Source: Paracyclopina nana
Taxonomy: Eukaryota > Arthropoda > Copepoda > Cyclopoida > Cyclopettidae
Assembly (NCBI GenBank): GCA_019096065.1
Contig: JAGUCH010000001.1
Location: 9,176,001-9,240,000 of the forward strand
Direction of reading: 5' to 3'
DNA: 64,000 nucleotides
A model generated the notes under the pieces. That model was given only the letters and a program-made list of their open reading frames with translations, was not told the DNA's origin and searched no databases. Positions 45,017-60,000 of the stretch are shown in pieces. Each line of letters starts with the position of its first letter. The stretch's first letter is position 1. Made by a program: the position numbers and the translations under genes.

Positions 45017-48000
45017 ATGGCTGCAACACCGAAGAGCAACAACAACAAAGTGGAAAATCTGTTCGAGTGTATCAACCCGCAAGGCAGGGAGGAGCTGGTG
45101 GGCAAAAGGTTCCTTCTTGTCTCCACGCCTTCCAGCCCCAAGCCCAAGCTGTCCAGGATCAGTGAGTGGAACTGGAAGGCTGGAGTGATCAGATGTGCTA
45201 GTCATGCAGATGTCAAAGAGCCCGAACTGCAGGTAGGACAAGAGCCTTTTTTCGACATTCCCTTATCTTTCGCATATCTTGCACTTTAGCATTAGAACAG
45301 TATTTTAAAATAGCAGATTTGAACAATTGCATGTCGCCAGAGTGTGCCTCCAATAAAAATCAATCAGCAATGAATGGTCTCACATGCATTCATTCTGTTG
45401 GGGAATTGCAGTGCTCAATGAACCGTGAGATGGAAGCAGTACAGTTGCCATAAAAAGAAAAGAAATGTGTAGAGCTATTTTTGAATAAGTTCCCCCTGCA
45501 TGGCAGAAAAGGTACTTTGATAAAGATCCCCGACTCGAGCTATTTGACCAGGTTTCCTTTTACAGTTGCAGCATCATCATGTGGCCAAAAAAATGCTTCT
45601 TTTACTGGCACTTTTTTTGCTGTTGCCTAAAATGTATGGTTTTGGGCCAACATTTTATTATAGTAGCTTGGTGGAATTTCGCCTTATAGAAAGTAGGTTG
45701 TTTCCTTGCGACTAACCTCCACCTGTGTAGCAGTCAGCTGAAGAATGAAGGGCATGATGTTGGAAATTCCAGTTTGGCAAAGCTGAAGCTGCTTTGTTGA
45801 TGATTATTATGTTTTGGAATACCTGACTGACTCTAGCTGTCTTGGAGCAAGAAAAGATTCTCACGTGGTGGTGCGTCCACAATCACTTTTTAGTTTTCCA
45901 TTTCAATGCCTTGAAGCTCGTGACTCTTAAGAGCTAATTCAGATTTTTAAGCCAAGCTTGGATGATTTTGACTCCTTTACCTCCGTCATCTAAATGCAAA
46001 TCTTATTTCAAAGGCCGCACTCTCCAAAGGGCTTCTTCTTCTTTGAATGCAGTACAGAAGCATACCTCTTGACCTCTTAAAGGAAGCGTTCTTTTTTCTT
46101 CAGCCCTCCTTGCCATTTTTGGCTCTTGAAGAACAGACCTGCCATAAGACTTTTTGGAATTTGGCTAAGGGTAGTAGATATTTTTTTATGGTAACATAAT
46201 GATCCTGGCTATTTCTCCACATTACTACGTAGCAATATATTGTTAATATTGCATTTTTTGTCATATTCGAAGGATATTACTCTCGTAAGTGTTTTTGACA
46301 TATGAGTAGTCTTCTGCTTCTTTCACTGTGGGAGTTTTTGCTGGGAAACCAAATTGGTGTGGAGCACTCAGAATATATGAATCTGGGAAATTTGTTTCTA
46401 AATCAACTTCATAGTGATTTTGGTTGCAGTTGACAACTGCACCCGCAGAAAATATTACTTTCCTGATTACGTCTGTGTACGTTATTTTCGTGGACATAAG
46501 CGGTCCCTAAATGGATAATGTTTCTCCCTCCAAGTCTATTTTTTGCAATTGCAGTGATATTTTACACTCTGCAATTATACTGGGGTTTTTCGAGTTTCTG
46601 CACCATTTTGCAAAAGTCCTTAAAGTTTGCTGAAACATTTCAGCTAGTGTCAGCTTGGCTTTTAGCGCGAAAAACCATGATGGCGATGAGATCAAAAGTC
46701 TTATAAGCGTGTCAACGAGGAACAGGTTGATTTTCTCTCACTTGTGTCTATTTTATGGCATTCTAGAATGCCGAAACAAATGTTTTTGTTTCTTTTACTC
46801 TATTTATACAAAAACTAAACCATTTTTTGCTAATACCCCATGCTTAGGTGACCTAGTTTCCCAAGAACACTCTGTATATACTCGTTCAGCGTAGAACTCA
46901 TACAGAAGGTTTTTTCGCCCTCTTCTCCTTCTCCGTTGTCATAAAAAGCTGAGCTTCTGCCGCTTATCTTGGCCAGAACACAAGCATAGCACAGGCACAC
47001 TCTTACCTCCTAGGTGATCAACTGCCTGCTTAAATATTTCTCTTTTCGACTGAGCTACTAGAACAGGAATCCATGGATTGAAATCTGTGCCCATGCAGGC
47101 CCATTAGCTGGGTTCAATGTCGGGCAATGTGCTGGGTTACTTCAAGAAATCCGTCTAAAAATCAACAAAGTGTACGCACGAGAAAATAGGTCAAACAGGC
47201 AATTTATTTGCACAGTACAGCTAAATTACTCACAAGCAAGAAAAAGGTTTACTCGGTTTTTTGGGGCACTTTTAAGTGTAATAATTTTTGGCACTATTCT
47301 CTGTCAGTTTCACTGGTTGACTCTGATTTTAAAAAAACTTTCAAGGCCAAAATTGTAGCAACGAGTCGTATCATGTCAGTAATAATGATGACAAAATTAT
47401 GGGGCGTTTCCCAGTTTTAAAATTATCCATGAAAACTACATGATAGTATATCAAAAGAAGTACATATTGTGAAATGTAAGAATTAAAAGGCTACTCAAAC
47501 CTCAAGAATAACCACATTTATTTTACACAAGATCAGCCAAGAGCAGCACAGCTTTGGCAGCTTGAAAATCCTTGAACAATTTGTTTTTGGCATAGTTGGC
47601 CTTACAATTGAATTGTTGTATGGCAATAACAATTGCCATACAGCACCAACCACTCTTGAATTGTACTTTACTTAATAGCTGAAGATGCTTGATTTTGCCT
47701 AAAATATCTGCAGAAAAAAAGTCCATACAAAAAGGAACAAAGGCCTTTGTTACTTCAGTTGGTCTTAGGAAAGCCTTTTCTGTGTACTGTTAACGTCTAT
47801 ATCCATTTGTGCTTTGCTGATGTAGTAGTAATGCACTTTTTTGCTGCACCTGCCACATGGTATCAAACCTTGAAAGCGACTTTCTTGCGAGACTTTTTCT
47901 CTTGCATCATGTTTGTTGCCGTTGTAATGTTTTGGTTGAAAAACAAAGCACCGAAGGTCAAGGTTCCTTCTTAAATGAGTCATGACAAAGCACTTTGTTT

Positions 48001-51000
48001 GTTCACTTTTTATTTTGCGAAGAGTCAAAGTATGGCGAAATTTCTCCTCTTGATTGCACCTGTTGTTTCGAGAGGCTAAAAGACTCAGTCTTATCTAAAC
48101 GGGTTTCTCTTAGCTAAAGTCTGGGTTGCTTATTTTAAGTGTGTGAGGGATTCGCGCGAAAGTGAACAAATAGCCTAATTTTAACTCCTAAAAAATTGAG
48201 ATTAACTTTAGATAACCCCTGATTGTCTCATTTTCATAGCGAAAATATGTATCAAAAGTAACTGTATGCCGTGAAAATCAGCTGATCTTATATGCTTCCC
48301 ATATGTGTTGCTTGAGGGGGCTGGAAATTATTCTGCGAGTAAGGGAGGGGACTGACATTACTACTACATAGCGCCAAAACTAGGGCAAACTTCGATCGAT
48401 GTAGTAGTGTGCCTGCTGTTGAGCTGTTTGCTTTCCTTTCCCAGCACAGTAGAGGATTTCGTACGAAAAATCATTTCACTTGCAGCTTTGTGAGCACTGA
48501 TTGCAACTGAGCAATCAACTTTTCGGCAAAAATTTGACCGATCTTGATTGACTTTTAGCAAAAAATGTCTACTGTGCGAGCGGCAAGCTCTCGTTGGTCT
48601 AGCAAAAAGTTCTTCTGAGTTCCTTCCTTTCTTTCCTTTTTTGTTGTGCCAAGGAAAAAATGTCCTATTTTCTCGGGAAATGTCAAGGTTCTAATGGCCA
48701 TAATCAATACTAAATGCTGTGTATGCAAAAAAGTCGCGCAGCCACGCAACACCTGCATTAGCGATCGTCTAAACAAGCTTTCAAAGCCAAATGTCATCAA
48801 GTTCTTGGTAAATTCAATTCTTAGCTTCAGTCGTTGACATTTCCACATTTTGCGTGATTGCTCTTCGATTAGTTTCCTAAGCGCATCAGATCGGCCATTG
48901 CTTATTCTTGCCAAAAAAAGCTATTTTGGCCAAGTAGACTGGAAACTTTGACCTTGTAAAGTGGAAAATATTTTCATGCTGAAACCATAAAAACCTCAAT
49001 CATCAGGTTACTCTTGCTAAACAAGTTTCGTTCTTGAAAAGTGAGAAAATTACGCAGAGATCATAACAGTCGACGTTCGTCCAAATACTATTTGAAGATG
49101 GATAGAGTCAGGCAAATCATGCCCTTGCATCGAAAAAAATTGCAACTCTGTTTGCACTTCGGGCTTAGCATTCGCAGCAGCTTTGCTGTATAACATACTA
49201 CTGCATCATCTCTAGTCTAACTGGTTAAAAAACGTTTTGTTCAGCGGAAAATTGATTATGTTATTATTATTATTTTATGAGTTATATATAGTGTCACCTC
49301 CAGTGTATGAATAATGGCATTTTCTGAGTGCATTTTTCCTCCTGAAACTGGGTAAGGCATCATTCAAAATTACTCCGAGAGCTGAAGCAGGAGAAAATGT
49401 ATAAAGAAAACTGGAAACTTTGCTGCTCGTCGCCTCAAGCATGAAACAAACTGATAAAAGAATCGAGATCTGGCTTTTCCTGTAAAATCTTGTTTTTGTC
49501 ACTCTAAGGTTACCAAAAAAAAGGAAGCTGAAATTACTTGACGCAACGAATGCATTGCATACACTACATATTTATAATTATAATGAGCGTCTTTCAGTAG
49601 CCGAGGTTTTCGTGTTCATTTCTTTCTTTTGGTGTAAGCTCCAAGAGCTGAGAGAGAGACGCTGCTGCTGCTGCTTGCTGGAATACAATCGATCTTGGGA
49701 CTCTGCTAAGCATTAGCTTGGAGAGCAGACCATGTAGTCAGCTGACTTATATCACTAAAGCCAAGAATAAGCCAAATGCTTCATTATATATTTATTTGAG
49801 CATGTTACCACGAATTTAATGATAATGCATCTGCAAGTACAGACCAGCTGAAGTTTCGCGGTTGGGCTGAATCGTTTTTGATGAAATTATAGTGCTGTAC
49901 TTCCTTTCAACCTTACTTTGAATCACCTTTGCAGTCACCTCGCAATAATTTGATTAGCAATGATCACTGGAAATGCTCCTGTTGTAATTGAGTTATTTGG
50001 TACGCATGCACATAAGTAGTTGTAGTACATGTATTGAGGCATAAAAACCCTGGAATGGTGCTGAACGCTGATGTTTGCAGATCTGAGTTGAGCTTTTCCT
50101 TTTCTTCTCACACTTTTCTGAGTGGCCTTGCCAGCGTGAGTGCTGTCGTAATTATTCAGCTATATTCAAGGCAGCGACTTGCTTGCGTTACTTTTCAAGG
50201 ACACTTTGCTTTAAAAAGAAGAGAAATTCTTGCACACAATACAACATATTATTTGTACGTTATTTTTATTCAATTTTTGCATTGCACTATTTCAACAACA
50301 TAAATTGAAATGCATGAGTTGACAAAAATAGCCCATATAGAAATATCTTTTTATCAGCGATCAAAATTGAGGCGCCAAAATGAACCAAACCAATCTTCTC
50401 TAAGCTTTAAGTCAGCTTTAAAATAAGTCTCGCTCTCTTCTTTTGAAACTTCCTCTCCAAATTTTCTGGAACTAAGCCAAGGACTTGCTGATAAGGTGTG
50501 TGACAGACCCCAGCTGTAAATTCAAATATTTGATGTTTAGATTGAGTGACATTTGGCTTTAATGAAACAGAAATGCATCAAAAGGTCATTGAAATCCAGC
50601 ATTTTTAGTCAAGAATAGTTTGTTTCATGTTCTGCTCCTTTGCCTTTCCGATTATGGAGAGAAAAAATTTGGCACTCCTCATAAAGGTGCAGGCAGCAGC
50701 TGCTCGACCGCGTAACAAGCACTACATGCTTAGCACACATTTTCACCCTCATAGACAAAAGAAGGTTCAACTGATAAGGATAGCCAATTCCGCCATCAGA
50801 ACTCAAATCAGGAATGCCATACGCATCCTTTTTGATCTTCATCTCTTTTGATGAATAATGGGAGCAAACCTTGAGAATAATCACAAAGCCACAGCAGCTG
50901 GCAGAAATAATAATTATGGGAGAATGGGAAAGTTCTAGCGCATACAAGTTTTTTAAGGGGAAGATGGAAATGTCCTGACATTTATGTCCACAATTATAGC

Positions 51001-54000
51001 TGCTTATGTACTGCGCATAGATGGTCAGTTGCTACTTCTTCGCATTTATTAGTATTCCTGAAAGAAAAAGATGAATGGCAATATTGAATTTCGCTTCCTC
51101 ACAAAAAAGCCAATATTTACAATAACGCCAGGGTGGAACTTTGCAAGTTTGCAGGGTGCATTCTGACCATGGCCGTGTCCTTCAGAAGTTTCAATAGCAG
51201 CATGTTGATTTTTAGCAAAGTATGTCACATTGATGGCCCATATTCTCAAGTTTAGAACGGGTGAATGAACTTGGCCAGTAATAGCTCCATGTGAACATTC
51301 ATGCGTTCTCTGGGAAAGGAAGCTAAGCAAAAACTCTGTGTTCTTGCTTTGTTTTGCCCCCCAGCTAGCCTATATACGTACGTAGTAGCTACCTAATACT
51401 CTGCAGCTTTTCTCCAGTGAGGGGTTGCATGGCTATTGTTGCCCAACTAATTCAGTCAATAATTTCCCCCTTTTTTATTCCGCTTTCGTTCGGCGTGAGA
51501 TCAATTAAGGCAATTACATGCTAATGACTCTCTGTTGTATTTGGCATACGCGGTATGGAGTAAAAATGCATGATTTGCTGCATATATGGAAACACATAAA
51601 TATCCAGCATTCGTTCTTTGGCCCGAAAGGAAGACAAGCAGCTGTGACAGCTTCTCATCCATCTGGGGCTACATATCAGCTTGTTATGGCCTTCCATGCT
51701 ATGTAGTAGTAGTAGTACAAGTCCTTCTTCTACTATGTAATCTTATTTGCACTGCATGGTGGTGGCACAAAAACGTGCGCTCCGCCCCCTCAAATTCCTC
51801 CGCCGAGCCGCGTGGGCCAGCGAGCCAGGCCCGAAACTATTGCATGCCATTTGCATCGACTACTCGCGCCTGGATGTCAATTGCCTTACAATGTAATGAT
51901 ATGTGTCATTTATGCCTTGCAGATATTGGTGGAGTTTGACGATGTCGACTGGGACACACGAGAATGGCTGAATGTCTACAAGGAGAACTACCATTTATTG
52001 GCCGTCGAGCAAACCCTCGTCCTGGCGAACCGAGGGCCCAATAATTCGGTTAGCCCAGCTTTGGTACGTGATAATTCAATGTACTCGCATGCACCTCTAA
52101 ATAAGTGGGAGTTTCGGCCTCGTCAAGAAAGCCATTAAATTATTCGAGTTGATGAAGGCACTTTATTTTTGAAACGTTCGCACGACTTTATGCTGCTTTC
52201 GCATTAGCAATTTGCTGCTAACGCGAGCCGCGAAAATCCTTGCTTACTCAGGAGCTGTAATTCAAGAATGACACGTTTGCCATTTCAGACATTCAAGCCT
52301 CTAGTCGATTCGGTCGGGCTCTACGCCAAAGGTCCCAAGGCTCCTGCAAAACAGCCCGTGGAATTTCTATCAGATCTCAAACTGGACTTCCAAGACTGCA
52401 GCAAATTACGAATTATCACAGTAAGCATTCTGCTCCCTCTCGATTTGATGTAGCATGCTAGTAAATAAACTCCGTTCGCAGCATTGGGATCCGAAGCTCC
52501 CTGGACTGAACACTAGCTCTATTAATCAAGAAACTGTCGATGAATGGTCAGATTTTCAACGAAGTCAGCATCTTTTAACTCATGGATCGTCTTATATGTT
52601 TGGTTTGAGACTCAAAGTCTACAGAGCCGAGGGAACAACTCAGTGGTACACAGCTGTCACTACCGGATACAGCACTTCTTCCCTAGTAAGCCACGTTTCC
52701 CTAATCACAATGAAATCGCCAATTCACGGTCGTGTACACTAAAGTTACGTTTCCTGTACAAATGTAGAAGCAAGTTACTAGTTCTCAAAAATAGTTGCAG
52801 TTGCAAGCAAGTTGAGCAGGTCCATATTATTTCAGCTGGATTGCGTTGCAACGCTGATTGAGAATTTTTCCTGTTTTTCTAAACAAAGTCTGCGAAGGCC
52901 AAGAACTCTAGGAAGTATATGATGAAAGAGCACCCTAAATATTTCCATTGAAAAATGTACTCAAAATGTACGGTCTAGTCTCAGCTTTGAAGAAAAAGCA
53001 ATTATCAAGATAGCGTTCTTTGTGGCATTTTAATATGCTGTTTTTGATGCTTCTCCGAGCGATGCTTGTTATGCAATGGTAAATCTCATCAAGATTTATT
53101 GCTCGTCTTTTCAAGAAGACAGACATCGATGTATTTTGTCCAACTTCTGTTACTATAGGGAAAGCTGGTCTCTTCTAGCAAAGCTTGTTATTTTGGTCTA
53201 ATTTTTAGCATACACCCGTACAATTGTCACTTAGGCTATTTAGCGTATTAGGATTGTTGAGTAGAGCGTTGGAGGATTACCACGCTGGCTTTCTCAGAAT
53301 GCATGCAGTAGCGCGTGATGAAATACTTTTAGCCGCTTTTTCTTTAAGAGGTTATTCAGCCTTGTTCAAAGAAAGTCAACAAGGTGATAGTTATCGAGGT
53401 CGTTTGGGATGACTTTAGATGATAAATAATCGGCTTTGGACTGAGCAGGTGTATTTACCCGTCTTAAAGAGCTCTCAACCTTGACCTCTTTGAGAGCGAG
53501 AGAGAGCGAGCCTACAAAAAAGTCCGGAGCGTCTAATGCTCAAGAGCAAGAGGGGCCATTAAAGGCTATGTTGGCTCAATACATCAATAATTGATTTCCT
53601 AGGAATACACCTTGACTGATGATACCGTATTGGAAGAGCATTATGAAGACCCTAGACTAACCCAAATGCTATTATTAGGAGGAAGACCGGGTAAGCGTTC
53701 GATCATAATTAATACTATGAATGTCACATGACTTTCTCCATTTTGCAGTCATAGAATCAATTTTACGCGGTGATAACGTGACGCCCCGTCGATCCAGATC
53801 GGCTGCAATTGCAAGTCAGGTAAAAAGAAATTTGCATATGTGTCAAGTAGTGCTCAAGGCGCCATAGCAGGTGTGCAACGCTTAGAAGGAGCACATCGTG
53901 ACTAATAATGTTTAAACACTTGGCGATGACAAAGGCGTGCAGGAGCTGTGACGGGAACAACAAGTGTTGGAAATCGGAATATTGATGAAGCTTCAGCCTG

Positions 54001-57000
54001 ACTAGAATCTTAATTGATCAACCTGCACGACTTGATTTCTCCCTTTCAATGACGTTTCTTTTCCGCAGCTACAACTGCAGCAGCAACAGCCCACGACCCC
54101 CAGCGCGTTGCCAGTGAGTCGAACCCGACAGCAGCAACAGCCTTCGCTGGCCTTGGACGCCAAATCCAAGAAGAAGCCGAAGCAGCTGAGCCTCGCGGAG
54201 ATCACCGACAGCTCGTCAGAGTCCTCCTCCTCGTCCTCTTCGTCGGTGGCTGCGCCCAAACCTCGAGGGAGGCCCGCGAAGCCCAAGAAAAACCCCAATT
54301 CGCCAGCAACGACGGGCAAAAGAAAAGACAACAACAACGATGACGAAGAGGAGGAGGACGACGATGAGGAGGCGATCCCGGATGAGATGGAGGACAACAA
54401 CGAAGACATAGATGCAGAGGACGAAAGTTTGGGTAAGCGGATCATTCCCGCTCGAATGTTGCGCGCGCGTGGCATTTTTTACCCTCACTGATGAAACGAT
54501 CACCTGTTTGCGCAGTCTCGGTCATTTTGTCACACAAAGTCCGATTGACTCGGCTGAAAGAACAAAGACCATTACACGCTTGAGAGGACGGCATAAGGGG
54601 AAAGATTTCTACTTATTTTCCAAGATCGATGAGCATTTGCTCCTGCTTACGTACCGATCGCCATGGCAACGCGCGACGTGCTCACAGGCGAGTTACGCAA
54701 CACTTTTGATTGTTATTATGGAAGAAAAGTCGCGAAAGTGGAGGAGGATAGGCCATTTAGCGTTGAGTTCGAGGGTCAACGTCCAAGTTGTTGTTATTGT
54801 CGCCGTTGCGCTCGGCAATCGCGAGGATCATTGCCACTTGGTAGCAGTCCACCAGCAGACGGCCCGAGGCCATGGACACCAAGATGATGATGATGATGTC
54901 GAGCCCGAGAAAATGGCCGCCGGAGGGGCGGGCCGCGCCGACCCGGCAACGCCACCGCCGCCGCCGTCATTTTTTATTTATTTGGGACCTTACTTTTCTC
55001 GTCAAATCGCGTGGGTTCGCCAGTAGTCGTTTCTTCTTCGTCTTGCACATCTTTTTGCCGGGCCCGCTCGCCCAGCTCGCTGCTTAACGGGAAGGTCACG
55101 GTTGTCGGGTTCGCCGACGCGGCCGGTTTCTCGCCATCATCATCGTTGTTGCATCCTTGGCCGCGGCTGAGTGCAGTCCAATTTTTTTGGCGGCCATGGC
55201 AGCGGGCGGGCGGGCCGGTGGGCCGAGTCCGACACCACCAGCCAGCCGAACCGGCCCGCCCGCCGCCGGCCGGCACGAGCGAGATTCGGCAGACCCAGCA
55301 GACTTTTCGAACGACTCGGACACGACGATTTCAGAAGAAAAAATCTCGTGGGTAGTTTTGGCCTCCACCACGCGCCCAGAGGCCGCGTCAAGAACCCACC
55401 CGACATCCGCCCACTTCGGCTTCACCCGCAAGCGCGTTGGCTCTCTCAAAATGGCGTCTAGCCGTGCCGAAACGGAGTGAAAGTGAAACGCTTTAGCTCA
55501 TTGCTAAAGAAGAAGCCATTGAAGTTCAAGCTAATGTTTTTCGTCGACGTCTTGCTGTTGCTGCAGACGAAGAAGGAGTGATCATCACTATATTTTGACC
55601 CTCAACGCTTAGCGTCATCCCAAGGCTTCGACATCAGGTAGAGCCCAAATCTCTTATGCGCGTCGATGTCGGCTCGCCGATTTGACGACCAATTTTCAAA
55701 GTCCACGTGAAGGAACAAGGCCAACGTCATCATCATCATCGACATTCGACGATGCAGCTCAAATTCGGCTTATTTTTGGACTAGTTACGACGGCGCTGTT
55801 GCTGACTCGTCTGCTTTTAAAACCCGCATGGGTACAACAGTTCGGCCATAGCAGTTTTTAAAGCAAAACCCGCCTTTCAGACTACTCTTAAGTCGTATCT
55901 TTTTTCCGAGAACGCTTCGCACTATTTTCGAGGCAATTGAGAAATGTGCCCTGTAGGCAGAGAATTCCCTCCAAACTGTTGGTTGCCGTCTTTGTTCCAA
56001 TCTACCTGTAGTCAGTCACACGGGGCGCTCAGCTTCGTATGCTAGTGCTGGGATCAACCTGCAATCGCTACAATATCATTAGGGACTTGCCAAAAATGGA
56101 CGGCTCCCATTATTAAGTTACGAAGCGTTTCTTTTTTTTCTCTCCACGGTTTTTTTGTGTGTGTGTGTGTGTTTGTTGTGTAATGCATAACACAGCGATG
56201 CCATTTTTTCCCCGAGACGACGATGCCAAGTTCCTGTTTGCACAGTTGTTTCAATATTGATTCAATTTGCGCTACTGCACTTGATCCATCCATTTTTAAG
56301 CGCCTGTTTTTCCTGAACCGATCCAGTTTCACATAAGGAGCTGTTTTGACTGAAATTATTTTTGAAGCTCTTCAAATATCGGCTTATTGCGCTGATGAAT
56401 AAGCTCACGATTCATTCGAGGCAGCTGCTTAATGCGGATAATGACTCGCTCCACTTAAGGCGCGCTCAATCTTTGTTTTTGGGGGAATCGTTACGAAGTT
56501 AAGCGTAATGTCATTTGGCATTCAGCATTCTTCTTGGAACAGTTTGGGGAGAGTTTTTTAGTTAAGGCAGAGAGATTTGCTCTTACTGTTGCCGAAGAGA
56601 AGCTAGGCCTCTAAGGGAAATTGCTTTCGCCAACCTCGAAGCTGTTTAGTAGACTAGCAGTTGTACGCAGCAAGGCAAGTTGTGAGGCATCCGCAAGATC
56701 AACGCTAAACCTTCTCCATTTTACTTGTGCTTACTCCCGCCAACTTTTTGTTTTCCATGACCCACTGTAAGTTCAACACATTCCAGACCGCTTTTTCATT
56801 GCTAAAAAGTACACTTTTTTGAGGCTGGAAAAGAAAAAAGATTAATTACCCTCGGCCAGTTATAGCAGCATTATTAGCTGATAAATACCAGGGAACCGTA
56901 CGTCACTGACGTGACATAAAGAGCTTTGTGTAATACGCTTGAGAGAGCTCGTTTTCGAAACTCTCATTAACCGATTTGAAAAACTCACTCGAGAATTTTA

Positions 57001-60000
57001 AGCTTTCAAGCCTTAAAAAAGCATAGAGGACCAATTAAGAGTATACACAATACCTCCTCTATTTATCTAGGCTAATAAGTCGAAAACGTACTGAGTTAAT
57101 CCAATTTCCAAAAGATACTGTTTCATGTTGCTGTAATCAGGTGCTGTATCTGTCGAATACTTTTACGTGTCCTCCTCTCAGCTTAATGGGAATTCGGCTT
57201 TCCAGGAAAATCGGAACGAAAATATTCTAATGATTTCCTTGATTAAGTCGTTCCAGCTTATTTTTTGTCTTGTCAGCTCAAGGCGATTATGCTGCAGCTT
57301 CATTTAGAGCCTGGCAGCTTGGTAATCTTGATTAAATTGTTGGTTTTTTTCCTTCTTTTGCCGGGTCACCCTGCTGTTGTATATTTTGAGAGAAAGCCTT
57401 CGTTTTCTTCTCCCTACGAAAAAGAGGACTTGCTCACCTGAATGAAAGCCCTTTGAAGATTTTGATGGCGAAGCTTTTGATGTTTTCCTAGAGCATTCTG
57501 CAGCTAGATTCTAAAATTGGAAAAAGCGAGTGCAATTTTCAACAAAGAGCTTTCAATTACGACGCTCAATCTTGCTCTTTCCACCGGGAGCTCCGTGTAG
57601 CTCAATTGTCTGCAAATTCCCAGCATTGGTATTTTGATCCATACTTTTGCGCCTCCGGTTTAGCATCGACAATTTCATTTTTTTTTTTGTACATTGAATG
57701 TACTTACGCTACGATCCAATTCCCTCTCGCGCAGAATCAAGAGATTCCTTTTAAACTTGCAGCATAATAACTCCAGCTAAATACCATCATGCTTGGAAGA
57801 TTCCATTGAGTTTGTCAAAATGATTTTCTGTACGAGAAAGCACTCAACATGTTCCTTATAACCTCATTATCTTTCAAAAACTGCTAGCGTAACAATTTTT
57901 TTTTCTTCTCTTCCAGTTAAAACTCGAGGGCGAAAGTCAAAGGTTAGAAAATCGAAGGCATCGAACGTAAGCCCCTCTCGTGATAGCAAGCCTGCCTTTA
58001 GAAAAAAGGCCGCAAAAAGGTCGGCCTCTGTAGCTGCTTTGGCTGCCATAAGCGATACCACGTCTAAGGAGGCCGAAATTGACGACGACCTCTTGAAGCC
58101 ATTGGCAGAGCCTAAGCAGCAGAAGAAGGCCGTCGCCATTGTCCGGCCTCAGCCCCAACAGCTCAACAACAACGAGGACCGCGAGGCCAGATTTTCCCTG
58201 TACGATTTCCCCTCAGATTCGGAGACAGAGGCTGACAGGCCATCCTCATCGAAAGCTGCAAAAGAGTCGAAAAAGGCTACGCCTCCACAGCAACAGCAGC
58301 AAAAGCCAGTAGTTCCTTTCAAGAAGCAATTTTCTTCCAAGAAAATTTCCATTGTCAAATCGCCAATCCCCTCAGCAGCATCTGCTTCGCCTGGCAAGAA
58401 AAAATCTGAAGAAGATTCCCCCCAAAGCAGTGGCTGCAGCGTTATAACTTCCGGTGCGGCCGTGGCCTCCACGAATAGCAACAATAATGCCGAAAAAATG
58501 CAAGATCAAGATGCCAGAACCACAACAATATCTGACCGTTCTCCTGACTCGGGTGTAAGTAGCTCCAGACCCAACACTGAGGCCGAGAGGTCAGGATCGA
58601 GGTCAAGCACGTTGAGCTGTGATGATTTAAAAGTCAAGTCGATGGGAGATAGACAGCAGCCACCTCAGCAGCCTCAACCGCAGCAGTCGAGGCCGCCCGT
58701 CCAGCCGCAACAACAGCAGCAGCAGCAGGCATCTGCGGCCGCAGCCGCAGCTTCCGGCCTCATGTCTCAGCACTATGCGCTGCAGTACCAGGCCGCGATG
58801 CAGCAGGCATTTTCGGCCGGCGCGGCCGGCAACCACTTGGCTCAGGCTCAGCTCTTGGCCTACCAGCAATCCCTTCAGGCTGCCCTTACCCCGGACATGA
58901 TACTGAAGCAGTATCCTCACTTGGCCGCCGCTGGCCTCGCGGCTCCTCCGCACCTGCTGGGAGGCCGCAACCCCGCGGCAGACCATCATTTAATGCTTCA
59001 GCAACAAGCCCGTGAACGAGAAATGGTAGACCGGCAACAGAGGTATGGCCAACTTTCATTCCATAAACGTGTTAAAAAGGAAGCTGAGCATTTTCCTGAG
59101 AGAAAACTCACCATTCGTTCTTGCATAAGACGATGATAAACGCACTCTAGTTGCTCCCCCTTTTCATTCAGCAGATGTACTATGAGTATAGCACAACAAT
59201 AATAGCTTGAGGGGGACCGAACGAAGGGGGAAACCTGACATCCAAGTAGGGGAGCAACTAGGCCTTATTGGGGGAGGCAGGATCCTCGTATGGGGAGAAC
59301 GATCTCCCCCTCAATAAAGCATAAAAATACCCCCTGCCACCTTCCCTCCCCTGGCCTTCTTTGAGATGAGCAGGGAGCGTCGTGGACTCTTCTGAAAGCG
59401 GTGGTATGGGTTTTCGACTCGCCCCTACTCTTGAAAGAATGAGGCCATTTAGGTCCGTCCCCCCTCCTCGAAATTGACCTTAATAGTGCTCTCGGTGATA
59501 ATCGCGCAACCTCGCCAGATGACTCGTTTGTGTACTTTAACTGATTTCATCACCACAAACTGTCATGATTCAGTGAATGTTGTCCTGCAGGTTTTTCGAA
59601 ACTGCCTGGCAATGTCCAGCTCATAGGAAGTTGCGCGGACTGGTTTACTGGGTGATTCAGGCTGCCCTAAGAAATCGATACCCCTTTCATAGAGATGAGC
59701 AGAAATTCTGGCTGATTCAAGTTTTCTTGAATGTATGGGCTACAGCGTGAGCCACGTGCGTTTTTTCCTATTTCGCATCGCAGGAGTACTGACCTCGTTC
59801 ACAACGAGTACGGGGTGACTAAGTTGCATTGAAGGCGTGCCAGAAATTTCCTGCTTTGAGGCTTCGCGTGAGCGCGTCCTGGAGCTACCTCGCAAGTTCA
59901 ATTCGTTTTAGTCAGTGAGGAATTTCCAGCTGCTTGCCACCTCTGTCGTGTTCTAAAAGTACTATGACTCATTAGGAGTCGCCAAAAATGCTGGACTTGC

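Larger units (their letters stand above)
54433..57916. other. Kdm3 intron 7 (3.5 kb)
   Basis: Contains a CpG-rich block in its first kilobase and a (GT)n microsatellite at about 56155-56172. Otherwise no feature recognised. Confidence 0.55.

Noticed and set aside
54974..55480. Overlapping ORFs of about 100 codons in the CpG-rich block of Kdm3
   Set aside because: Open on both strands and in several frames because of GC content. No family resemblance.
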